In this document: one piece after another, positions 47,251 to 57,175 of the stretch
How positions within the stretch are numbered: position 1 is the first letter of the stretch
Layout: every line of letters starts with the position of its first letter
Source: Parasponia andersonii
Lineage: Eukaryota > Streptophyta > Magnoliopsida > Rosales > Cannabaceae
Direction of reading: 5' to 3'
DNA: 64,000 nucleotides
Assembly: GCA_002914805.1 (NCBI GenBank)
Contig: JXTB01000004.1
Coordinates: 1,037,649-1,101,648 of the forward strand
The notes under the pieces: model-generated
Databases searched by the model: none
The model's input: the letters and a program-made list of their open reading frames with translations, nothing else
Told to the model about the DNA's origin: nothing
Made by a program: the position numbers and the translations under genes

Positions 47251-48090
47251 ATGTTCCTATGATATTATCCTAGCTAAAAAAATATTTTTGTGATTTGCAC
47301 AACAGCATGTTTTTGCCTTACATATAAAATTATTTGACTAACAATATTATTTGTTTTTATAATATCACTATCTTTTAAAATGCTCTTGTGAACTCAACTA
47401 TCAGTTGAATTCGAACCATCTTCAGAGGCAATGAAAAACGACATATTTGATGGATTGGAATATCGTGTTCCCTAGGAAAGTAGTTAGTCCCCTATGGTAA
47501 TGCTATTATCTAAATTAATATCATCTCCTATATCTGCTGTTGGGATTCTTTTGTGTCTAGTAAAATGATATTTGACAGCCATAAAGGCACACCCATTAGA
47601 ATTCTGCTTCCGTTAGGTTTGAACTGTTTAGAGAAGGAGACACTTTGCAAGATCCGGGTTGAACGTGTACACATAATAAGGCATAGTTAACTTGAACATG
47701 TATTGTTATCAAGATGGCAACTCAGGTTAATTCTATCCATACCATATTTTGTATTTTTTTTAACTTAAATATTCTGTATGAATAATTTCAAGATACCAAT
47801 CACCACACTAAGTCTCATTTTTCACTAGAAAATATAATTAATACATTAGGTCTTACACAGGGCCTCATTTGAAGTATTTTTCATCTTCTAGTGAAAATAT
47901 AATATCTCATATGTTATCGAGTACTTTAAGGTATCTTATAGCATTATTATTTTGTGTATTTAAATATCTAATTTCATATAGTAGATATGTTTAGTACGAA
48001 GAAAAGTAAAAAGGAAAAAATTAGGACTAATATGGAAGATAATGTTTTAGTTCTAAAGTAGTGACGAGTATTTTATATGTGTACAATACA

Positions 48091-48203
48091 ATTTCAATTA
48101 AGAATATTCTTAAATACATTTGACAAAAATATGTAATTCAGCTATATAATTTAAAAGTTTATACATACAGATATTATACATAAAATTGCTAGCTATGACA
48201 GAA

Positions 48204-48247
<44 letters not shown>

Positions 48248-48630
48248 TCACTCCTTTGAAAGAAAGGTAGAGAAAGTCATTGATTTTGCACACAATCAAA
48301 AAAAATAAACAAGTAGTTGAGATGGGTGGCCATTTTTCACAAAATGACCCAACCCAACTCAGTTAGCTCATTCTTAAGTTAATTGGAGTAATTGGACCTT
48401 ACCGCTTATTACTTATCAGAACCAACTTATTAATATAGGGACTAAACTCTGCCCATAAAACTCCTAGATCGATTCTCTTCACTTTTCCATATGATTATTG
48501 ACAAAGTAATTTATTATAGATAATACAAATGTAGGATTTAAAAAAAAAATCATTAGTGCTTAAACAAGAAGAAATTCTTAAATAGAAAAAAAATAACACC
48601 ACTTAAAAATAATGAACTTAACAAATTCCA
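48091..48630. other. AT-rich DNA with TA microsatellite
   Basis: (TA)n at 48205-48245. 48260-48480 is a diverged copy of about 60540-60740: gatgggtggccatttttcacaaaatgaccc parallels gacgggtggccatcttttcc and what follows. It is thus part of the decayed gene-family array. Confidence 0.55.
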
Positions 48631-48756
48631 AAGATGATACGAATTACTGAAAAAGAATAGAATTTTACATACCTACAAGAAAAAAAGAGGGGGAAGATGA
48701 TACGAATTACTGAAAAAGAATAGAATTTTACATACCTACAAGAAAAAAAGGGGGGG
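48631..48756. repeat. 63-bp tandem duplication
   Basis: Two near-identical 63-bp units (aagatgatacgaattactga..., starting at 48631 and 48694) differ mainly in the length of the terminal G run. Confidence 0.95.
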
Positions 48757-48845
48757 AACATCTGACGATTTGGAAGCTACTAAAGAATATCATATCATTG
48801 TTGAACAGTCCTCTCCCCAAACTCCTAACAAATAAGACTTGAAAA

Positions 48846-49046
48846 TTATGCATGACATTTTAACCCTTTGTTAGAGAAAATATTTCTTTGCTGAACTTCA
48901 TCAGCTAGCATAACCTCAAGTGTTTGTAACCTACCAACAATAGAAAGCACAAGGTGGCACTTAGACATGAATCCATGGGGATTTAAATATCTCTTATAAG
49001 TGTTGAATTGAGACAGAATTAATTGCACAAAGAAGAAAGAGAACAC
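48846..49046 (-). pseudogene. Exon-c block of decayed gene-family unit D1
   Basis: The minus strand is open and reads FMSKCHLVLSIVGRLQTLEV, then MLADEVQQRNIFSNKGL. The block has even codon use and no simple sequence, so it looks like a true exon remnant. An acceptor-like tgtctaag precedes CHLVLS. The upstream flank (intron) is shared with 37141-37210. The family is not recognised. Confidence 0.45.
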
Positions 49047-50336
49047 TCACAACCTCTATCAATCTTGAATTCATAAAGTATTAACCAATCATTAATTCCC
49101 CAACCAGACACCCTGAAAAGCAGAAAGTCCATAAAGAGTTGCAGATATCGAACAAGAATAATACTAGAGATACTAAATTATTTTATTGGATCTTGTTTAC
49201 TAATTTAAGTGATGTATCCGTAACCCCACCACTCTTGAGTGGGGATGTATTACTGGTTTTATAGAATTTATAATTTAGTATTACTTGGGATAAAAATGAC
49301 CAAAAAAGACTAAAAATTACTGATTTTCCATTTGAAAATAAGGAGCAAGTTCCGTTGACAATTAGGCCCAAGTTCTCAATTCAATGCTACTAGCAATGTC
49401 ACCAACATAGGTTTTCATTACACCTTAAACTGATTCAGGTCTTGAAATATAGGAAAATAGGTCCTGAAACAACTCTACTCTTAAATCCAGACTACGAAGA
49501 ATCTCTATTTCTTACCACTTCAAATTTCAAATCACAAAAGAGACTCGGTAACTTGGTTTACCAAATGTCTTTATACCCTTCTTTGCAAACAGCCAAGAGG
49601 TGAAAACCAACCAAAAAAAGTGCTTGATTTGCATAAGAAACGGTATAGACTTTCACATTTTAGTCATTAGAACACTACTCATAACTTGCTACCTATGAAT
49701 AAGAAAAGAAAAGTTTTCTATGAGGTTATATTTTGAAATAAAGAGATAGACATGCAAAACTTACATAATGTCTAAATGAAATGACATTTCGTTTTCTCCT
49801 TCTCTCCTATGCATTAACCTTGATAGTTCACAAGACAATAAAACTTGAGCTGAGTAACTATAAACTGCCAACAGAGATTGAATATTACCAGTTACCACTG
49901 GTCCCATCTAGTGCTCTTGTCAGCACCCCTATGGACCTATTTCCATCAGCTCAGGAACATGTATGTCACTCTGGATTTTGATTACTTCAGCCACCTAGTT
50001 CGTGGGGATTGTTACTTATGTTCAAGTAATTGAAATTGATGCATGACTGATTATCCTGCAAGTATAAGTACAATGGGAATATATGTAATAACCTATAATG
50101 AAGAATAAAAAACTTTGTTTTCCCTGATTACAAGTAGTCCACCAAAATTATTTCCTAATACAGCAAAAAAACACAAGGGTCGATAGAAAATAATAGCATT
50201 TCCTCTATTTTTTTTTATCCATAATGGCTCTTTACATTTACCATAGCTTAATAATGTCTTATGGAGTATGAAAATTATTGGCTTACTATGCTTTCGTTTG
50301 GGTTTTACAGTGTGCCCACTTACGGATATTGACATA

Positions 50337-50380
<44 letters not shown>

Positions 50381-50385
<5 letters not shown>

Positions 50386-50621
50386 CCAATCCAGTGGGTA
50401 TTTTTTTTTTTTTACCTATGGGTAGGTATCAATTTGGCCAATTAAAATTTAGCATGCACATTTTTTTATTGTAAAAAGTAAGAGAGAGAAAGAGCATTAT
50501 TGATGCACATCTTTTCATGTACTTTGTCATAGTCATTGGATCTCCATTAGATGATGATCCAACAGCTAAAAAAAATACCTACCCATAAGGAAAGAAAAAA
50601 AATACCTATTGGATTGGCAAC
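50381..50621. mobile_element. MITE in TA microsatellite (copy b)
   Basis: A 241-bp block. The left end is GGGTACCAATCCAGTGGGTA and the complement of the right end is GTTGCCAATCCAATAGGTA, giving inverted repeats of about 45 bp including the T run and ACCTA(C)CCATA. It is flanked by (TA)n at 50339-50380 and 50622-50642. No coding capacity. The same family as copies a, c and d. Confidence 0.85.
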
Positions 50622-50642
50622 TATATATATATATATATATAT

Positions 50643-50883
50643 GGGCACCAATCCAGTATGTATTTTTTTTTTTACCTAACATAAGTATCAATTTGGCCAA
50701 TGAAAATTTAGTATGCACATTTTTTTATTATAAAAAGTAAAAGAGAAAAAGAGTAAAAAAAAATACTATTATATTTTTTTATTCATTGTAGTCATTGAAT
50801 CACTATTAGACGATGATCCAACGGCTAAAAAAAAATATCCACCTACAAATAAGAAAAAAAATATCTATTGAATTGACAACCCC
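50643..50883. mobile_element. MITE in TA microsatellite (copy c)
   Basis: Starts GGGCACCAATCCAGTATGTA and ends ttgaattgacaacccc, followed by (TA)n at 50884-50902. It matches copy b over its length (atcaatttggccaatgaaaa, gcacattttttta) and lies in the same orientation, 21 bp of TA away. The middle is more diverged and A-rich. Confidence 0.85.
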
Positions 50884-51199
50884 ATATATATATATATATA
50901 TAAACAGCCAGACTTCATATCCAATAACCAGTGGAACCAAGCTTTTTGCTTAGCATAGCCAAAGTTTTCATTAACCAATTTTAAGCCTAACCAATCATAA
51001 CACCATCAATAACTCTACCTTATCTAGAAAAGATTAAATCATTTTTGATACTTTAAGCATCAGGTTGTCCTTTCTTCTTCTTCTTTCTCTCTTTTCAGAA
51101 ATTGGGATTGCCCAAATTGACTTGATTGCATATTTCCAAGTCTGCGGCAAGAAAAAACAAAACCAAAAAAACAAAATAGAGAATCATTTATGTAAAAAT

Positions 51200-51390
51200 G
51201 ACTGGGGTGGTGGGGTGGAGACTCAAATAAACTTTTCCACAGAAAAGAAAGAGAGCAAAAATGGCTACCAGTGGCTGCGGCCAGCCACAACGGACCACCA
51301 CATGGAAAAACGACTGAATCGTCATCTTCCAAAGGTGAAACTGGGTCGACCCGCCAAGCAACCGAATCTTTCTCTTTCCTGATTTTCATT
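51200..51390 (-). repeat. R1 module copy (D1)
   Basis: Shares aaaagaaagagagcaaaaatgg, ctaccagtggctgcgg, gaccaccacatggaaaaacg and gggtcgacccgccaagcaac with the copies at 59.6, 60.3, 62.3 and 63.3 kb. The minus strand is open with DSVAWRVDPVSPLEDDDSVV; in other copies the phrase VAWRVDPVSPLE is partly kept, so a coding exon is possible. Confidence 0.7.
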
Positions 51391-51479
51391 AATATGTAAA
51401 CTTGTTCTTTTGCCCTTTGACCATTTTTCAGAAAAAGATCCTTTGGTCATTTTTCCTTCTAAGGGTAGAGTTCCAACTA

Positions 51480-52880
51480 TCAATTATCTTAAAGGACCAT
51501 CCTTTAATAGTCTTTCTATCCTATTTAGGTTTAAGTAATCTAGTCTCAGATGACATGAATATGACTTATCCTTATAATAAGAAATTTTTTGCTTTTTTAT
51601 GTCTAGGCTGATCAACTTTAAACATTTCAGAATTAACAATGTGTTTCCGGTAGACTTTAATATGAAAAACTCATTTTTCATAATTGTAGAACAAATTTTC
51701 AAACCCTTTTTAGATATAACAATCTCATTATCATAAAAAGAAAGCCCAAATGATTGTTTAAATAACTTAGAAATAGAAATCAAATTTCTGCTAAATCTCA
51801 AAATAAAATAAGCATAGTTCAAAAGTAAATATTTATTTTTAAAATTGAGCTCAATGGCTTGCTCCCACTGTCATTGCTAATACTCTACTCATCCCAACCC
51901 TCAAAACATGATTTCCATTAGTAAGCTCTGTCCAAGACCTAAAACTCTATAAAGAAGAACAAACATGAATAATTGCCCATGAATTATCTATCTAGGATGA
52001 CTTATCATTTTTAACCAAACAAGCTTCTAAGACCAGTAAATCAGATTTTTAGCTATCTTTTCCTTTTTTTTTTCAACTCAGAAGGATACTTGGTATAATT
52101 ACGTTTCTAGTACTCATCAATGCCACTGTGAAAATATTTTCTAATTGGCACTTTCTTCTTGGAGCTTATGTTCTTGTTGCCTATATTCTTGTTGGCCTTT
52201 CCACCCCACCCTCTTAAGGTTTCCCAAATCTATTGTTCCTTTTCATATGATTATTTTTTTTCGCAAAGAAAAGTTTAGCTTTAGCTACATTTGCCTCTAA
52301 ACTTTTTTTTTATTTGAAGTGGACTCAAAAAATTTGAAACTCATTAAGCAATTGTGTGAGTTTATAGCTCATATGGTTCATAAAATAGTTCTTGGACTGC
52401 AAAAGTTTTCGGGATGCAGCTTTTAAAATCATCTCCACTTGGGTCCTCTCATGAATCCTCGCTCTATTCATCTCAGCCTCATATAATCATCCTGAGAACA
52501 TATTCTCGAATTGGAACATTAGTCTTCATTTTGAAGTTCATAACATTTTTAATAACCTCATAACGAGATTGTTCTAAAGGGTAACCAAACATTACATGCA
52601 GAGACTCTATAATCTCATTTGCAGTTTATACATTCATGTTGTACCTTAAGCACGTCGGACATTCCAGCTAGTAAATAATAACATTCTTTGCCATTGTTTC
52701 AATCCAACGATTTTAAGCATCTCATACATTACGAGCAAACATGACAGCAGCTCAGATAGGACAAACTTATAGTTTTCACAGATAAGGCTAATGTTCATCT
52801 TGTTTTTCCATTTCACAAAGTTATTGCTGGTTGACTTCTCATTTGCCATAATTGTGATAGTATAATTAGTCATGATTACT
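51480..52880 (-). pseudogene. Ty1/copia gag and pre-integrase remnant
   Basis: Minus-strand gag begins near 52840 with STSNNFVKWKNKMNISLICE, then NYKFVLSE. It continues through LAGMSDVLKVQHECI near 52660 to MSFKFFESTS and LEANVAKAKLFF near 52290 and a degraded knuckle region. The pre-integrase domain follows at 51822-51484: FSRNLISISKLFKQSFGLSF, DNEIVISKKGL, and HLRLDYLNLNRIERLLKDGP (the canonical HLRLGHxNxxRIxxL pattern). Protease is lost between them, and nothing after pre-integrase is present. The fragment is broken by many stops. No LTR was identified beside it. Confidence 0.8.
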
Positions 52881-54840
52881 TAAAAAATGAATAAACGGAC
52901 ACATTTTAAAATTCTGCATGTCATATCATTCATATTTGGTATCTCACAGTATAATGCATGATATAAATATCTAATATCTAGTGCATGAACACAAAATTAG
53001 AACTAATTCTATTATTAATAATTAAATATAATGTGCATGCATGCATGTCATGTTGATAAAACATATGTTGAGTAGACATTTCTTAAATCTATATGGTATG
53101 TTATATATGCACAGATATTATCACATCATAGACATCCATAAAATAATTTTACTAATTAAAAAAATGTCTTCGACCGAGTTTCCTTAGATATTTAAATTAT
53201 AACCTAAAAAAGTAATAACTATTTATTATAATTTTTCCTTCTCAGCCCCGTCTTCTCTTCTTATGGTATTTTACAAATTTAAATTATAAAAATAATGCAT
53301 TTTTCCACTAATTTACAAAACCAACCTAATATTTTTAAAAATACTAAATGGGCTAAGTAGATCTGGTTGGAGAAAAATTACCATGTCCAATATTTTGTGG
53401 ACTACCCAATGGGTTAGGCTATTTTAGCCTAGTCCATATACTCATATCGAGACCAAGCACAATAGACCTGGCAGGTTAGGGCTTTGGTCCTTGCTATATG
53501 GTGTTAGTGCCTGGTCATACTAGGCATTTGTTCGTTTTTTAAAATGACGAGGACAATGAAATAAATGATTGAGAATATTAATATACAAATACGGAATCGA
53601 TTTCTTTCATTTTGAAAATTAGAAAATTAGTTCTCTTGAATAACTGATTTAGAACTTGAATAATAGAGCAAACAAATTTGTGAAATAGTCAAAAAATAAT
53701 TATTTAATAGAGAATCAAATAAAATTCAAGTACTAAGATGTAATTAGAGAAGTAATGGAATTACCTTGATCTAATTATGAATTTTTTTTATGGAGAATTA
53801 ATCTATATGCAATAGTTAAATCAATGAACGATTCAATACTTTTATTTGAATTAATTATATAATAAATTCAAGAGTACAATTTCAGGTTTATAACGAAATA
53901 ATACTAAAATTAATAATTTTGATTTATTGGTTTAAGAGTTACATTGATTATCAAATTTATTGGATCTTGAATTATCTGTCCATGGGTCTTTTCTCTATCA
54001 TATTTACACTGTACAATATGTGAGATTAATAATTGAATTAATTTATAATTGTTATATAAATTAATATAGCACTGTTGTAAAAATTATGACATAATATAAT
54101 AGTCAAATTATGACATAATATAATAGTCAAATTATGCCATAATTTACATACAATGAAGTGTCCCTCAAGATTACTAACTAATGCATTTTATTAGTCATTT
54201 AATTAATTAAACATTTACCATTGTTTTAATATATCCAAGAGATTTTGGATAATGTGTAATACATTAACATGTTTAAATAGTTTTGTGTGGGTTCTATAAT
54301 ATGTAACACATAAGTGGTTAGTTTATTTTTTATCAAAAAAAAGTGGTTAGTTTATTTAAAATCAAGAAATTACCCACACACTACATTGTTGGTAAAGTGA
54401 TTGGAAAAGAAAATTTTTAGTATTAAAGGAAAACTTAAGCCACTAACACATCAAGGGTAACCATATTCTTCTCCTTCTCTTTATTTGTCCAAAATCAATA
54501 TACAACTATAACTATGATGATCCTAAAAAGTTATAAAAAAATTTTATAATCGCAATGGCCCAACACTTCAGCATATGCAAAAATTGTTTTCCAAAACCAA
54601 CAATTATTATGAGAGAAGCTCTTGGTTCTTATTGATTTTTGACAAATTTTTATCTTTTTTTAAATCTTAATTATATGTATGCGCTTTTTTGGCTTGATTA
54701 GTTGATGTTTGAATATATTCTTGGGTCATTAATTATATAGTTTTATTTTAATTATATGGTTTCCTCAGATTTTTTATTGGTTTTATTTTGATTCAATCAA
54801 ACGATTTAGACCCCTTTTTTTTGCATAAGTTTTATCGCAT
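52881..54840. other. AT-rich DNA, no recognised gene
   Basis: Contains a 24-bp tandem repeat (aaattatgacataatataat and what follows, 2.6 copies, 54081-54143) and a 13-bp direct repeat agtggttagttta at about 54313 and 54341. The stretch 53340-53530 is less AT-rich and could be LTR-derived, but nothing is assignable. Confidence 0.5.
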
Positions 54841-55110
54841 ATTTTTTTTCTTGTAATGTATAAAGAACGATACGGGAGAGCCTCCACCCGAACCTAACCC
54901 CACGCGCTGCCAATGTACGGCTTACAGCCATTGTACCTATATATAAAAATAAAAAAGCTCCTGGCACCACAGTCATACAGTCATACACTCATACCATTAC
55001 CATATATGCGCACGAGGCGCAAGGGCCAAAGCAAAACCCGCCAAGCGCAATGACCCGGCAGGTAATGCTAATGTGTCTAGTCAAAATCAGGCACAAGAAA
55101 AGTATATGGG
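54840..55110. other. GC-richer patch with a TATA-like box and an octamer repeat
   Basis: 54935-54950 has ctatatataaaaat, followed about 25-35 bp downstream by agtcatac, agtcatac, actcatac in tandem (54970-54995). Then comes a GC-richer stretch with gcgcacgaggcgc (55009-55021). It looks promoter-like or LTR-like. No downstream gene is seen. Confidence 0.35.
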
Positions 55111-55119
55111 CTGGGCTTG

Positions 55120-56060
55120 GTAGTCCACAAAAAAGTTTGTGAACCTGATATTACTTGGAACAAAAATGACCAACAAACACTGAAGACATATATACCTTTT
55201 GAATACTGATATTCCATTCGAGTGTGATACGAAGGGTCGTCTGACATTTGGGCCCATGTTTTAAATAACTTGACTTGAGGCGGGCAATCCTACCCGCTAA
55301 TATACACATACTGGAAAATTGATGGATTTACAGCCAAAGTTAATGTTCTTCTCCTCACTTGAAACTGATTCAAATCTTAAAGTAAAAAGATACCAAGAAC
55401 TAAAAAGTAAACATATAAGCAAAGGCCTGTTAAAGTGCCAAAAGATAACCAGATGTCTACTAATCCGTAATGATGAAAAAATAAGCCTTTGTCGTGATAA
55501 CGAATAAATACTAATAAGTCAAGAGTAGCCCACCAAAATTATTTCCTATATGTGCAAATAAACAAAAGAATTCATAGAAAATAAAGCTTTTTCCCTATTT
55601 AATTTTCCTCTACGGCTCTTTAAATTTTCTATGGCTTATAAATTATAAGTAATGTTTTCATCTTAGCAAATGAAGTATGAAAACTCTTGACTTACTCGGC
55701 TTTCTTTTTGGATTAGCAGGGTGCCCACATCCGGATACTGATCCAAAAGCCAAGGTTTCATATCCATATAGCCAGCTCAAACCAGCTCTCTGCTCAGCTT
55801 AATCCCACCTGAGATTCAACCACGACAAGCTACGGCATCGCCTCTGGAGACCAAAGACGTCCCTTTTGTGTCTCACCAATCATATCAGCAATAATTCTAT
55901 AGCCCAACCAGAAATGTAGCCATTTTTTAGCATTTAAATTTGTCCCTTTCCCCGGTTCCTTCTCTCTTATCAGTAACTGGGTTTACATAAATTGACTCGA
56001 TTGCACATTGTCATGTGAGAATATTTCAATGTTTACTGATCCAAAATGAAAATGAACATA
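55120..56060 (-). repeat. Segmental duplicate D2 (gene-family unit)
   Basis: Colinear with D1 (see that entry). Around 55735-55760 (catccggatactgatccaaaagcc, aaggtttcatatcc) D2 is continuous at the position where D1 contains TA runs and two MITEs. D2 lacks the R1 module and is cut off near 56060. Confidence 0.65.
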
Positions 56061-56249
56061 AAGTGAAAGGGTTTGGGAGGAGTTATCCTTTCCCCGATTT
56101 AATTTAACTAATTATAACTTGTTAAGTAGAGGAAGAGAAACACTTCACTTTATTTCCGTTACTTCAGAGTCCATTACAAGTTAAGCCCCTTATATGAAAA
56201 CAAAAAACTGCGGAGAAACAAAAATATCGTACCAAAAAAATAAGGATCG

Positions 56250-57055
56250 GCGTCATTAGTCCCCGACCTTTTAACATTTTGACATATTGGTTTACAGCTA
56301 TTTTTTTTGTGATATTTAAATACTAAACGTTACTATTTTTGGCACTATTATTCTTTTTGGCATATTTCATCCAAAATTTTGTTAAAATTTATTTAAACGA
56401 GAGAAATTTTGTATCATTGATTTTAATTTTTCAATTATTTAACAATTTGACCCTATTTTCTTATTCCTATTTATAATTAACAATACTGCATCTATCAATT
56501 TTTTGAAAAATTAAAATTCTAAAAAATTAATTTTCCAAAACATTAACAAATATAATTACATGAAGAAATGAACATTTAATGAAAAACTATAAAACTTTTC
56601 AAATTTATTTGCTATAAATAAATAAATAATTTTTTTGAATAACATGAATATTAAATGAATATAATAAATTTTCAATCAAATTTGACTAACGTAAAATCAC
56701 GTACGTGAAATTTTTTTTAGTTTTAAAAATAGTAAGATATTATTTTTTGTTCATAAATTTACTATAATTTGACATAAACTAAGGTTTATTAGTATAATTT
56801 TTTTAATTTAATTTTTAGATAAACTATTTATTTTATATCTCTCTTTGAATTTTAATTTTCTAAAAGATTAATAAATATAATATTATTAATCAAAAATAAA
56901 AATACAAAAATAAAAACAAAAATTAGGAATCAAATCGCTAAACAATTGAAAAATCGAGATCAATAATATAAAATTTCTCTCGTTTAAATAAATTTTAACA
57001 AAATTTTAAATGAATTTTTTTTTTAAATAAAGTATGACTTAACTAATGACCTCTA
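56250..57055. mobile_element. Non-autonomous DNA element with long inverted repeats
   Basis: The arms 56366-56455 and 56925-57014 are inverted copies about 90 bp long. The core phrase aaattttgttaaaatttatt, then taaacgagagaaatttt, is identical in both. Weaker similarity continues outwards (gtcattagt at 56258 and the complement of actaatgac at 57037-57045), suggesting total inverted repeats of 150-200 bp. The 470-bp interior is AT-rich and non-coding. Long inverted repeats fit a Mutator-like non-autonomous element, but no target duplication was found. Confidence 0.65.
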
Positions 57056-57059
57056 CTTG

Positions 57060-57155
57060 TTATAAATTAAAGAAAAATACGTACTGACTTGAACCTAGAA
57101 CCAAAATCCTAAATAATGGGTGTTCTTACCACTTGAACCAACCAACTTCGTCAAA
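57060..57155 (-). mobile_element. tRNA-derived SINE head
   Basis: On the minus strand an RNA polymerase III A box, TGGTTCAAGTGG (57140-57129), is followed 45 bp later by a B box, GGTTCAAGTC (57095-57086). This is the promoter spacing of tRNA genes and of tRNA-derived SINEs. The intervening sequence cannot fold as a normal tRNA with an anticodon arm that I can see, so a SINE is favoured. The body and tail towards lower coordinates run into the long-TIR element, and their limits are unclear. Confidence 0.6.
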
Positions 57156-57170
57156 CTATTGGTGGCGGAA

Positions 57171-57175
57171 GCTAC
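57171..57175. other. Left target-site duplication GCTAC of solo LTR
   Basis: Identical to 59410-59414 directly after the solo LTR end. Confidence 0.85.

Larger units (their letters stand above)
45330..48090 (+). repeat. Right arm of the large inverted pair
   Basis: Inverted partner of 40550-43180. Reading direction is plus, i.e. outwards. It holds a private perfect 32-bp tandem duplication (45479-45510, 45511-45542) that is absent from the left arm and so arose after the arms were formed. The outer match fades near 48090. Confidence 0.8.
49240..51400 (-). repeat. Segmental duplicate D1 (gene-family unit)
   Basis: 49240-49480 matches 55130-55390 (ttacttgg(g/a)a(t/c)aaaaatgacc, aaactgattca(g/a)). 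50100-50330 matches 55500-55740 (gtagtccaccaaaattatttcct, aaactcttgacttactcggc-like). 50910-51120 matches 55755-56010. The minus-strand exon-b block at 49680-49510 ends at a gtaagaa donor. Two MITEs (50381-50883) interrupt D1 where D2 is continuous. All copies are broken. Confidence 0.7.

Noticed and set aside
40550..48090. Simple foldback (Mutator-type) transposon with 2.6-kb inverted ends
   Set aside because: Not excluded, but no sharp termini or target duplication were found, and the arms contain spliced coding sequence, so I kept the neutral description.
49183..49371. 62-codon open frame on the minus strand
   Set aside because: It lies in the intron-like part of D1; the parallel D2 sequence does not keep the frame.
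50093..50389. Open frame with a repetitive IY/YI start on the minus strand
   Set aside because: The N-terminal part is translated from the (TA)n run and the rest lies in the duplicated non-coding D1 segment.
57086..57140. Possible tRNA gene on the minus strand
   Set aside because: A and B boxes are good, but no cloverleaf with an anticodon arm and acceptor stem could be drawn; a SINE head is more likely.
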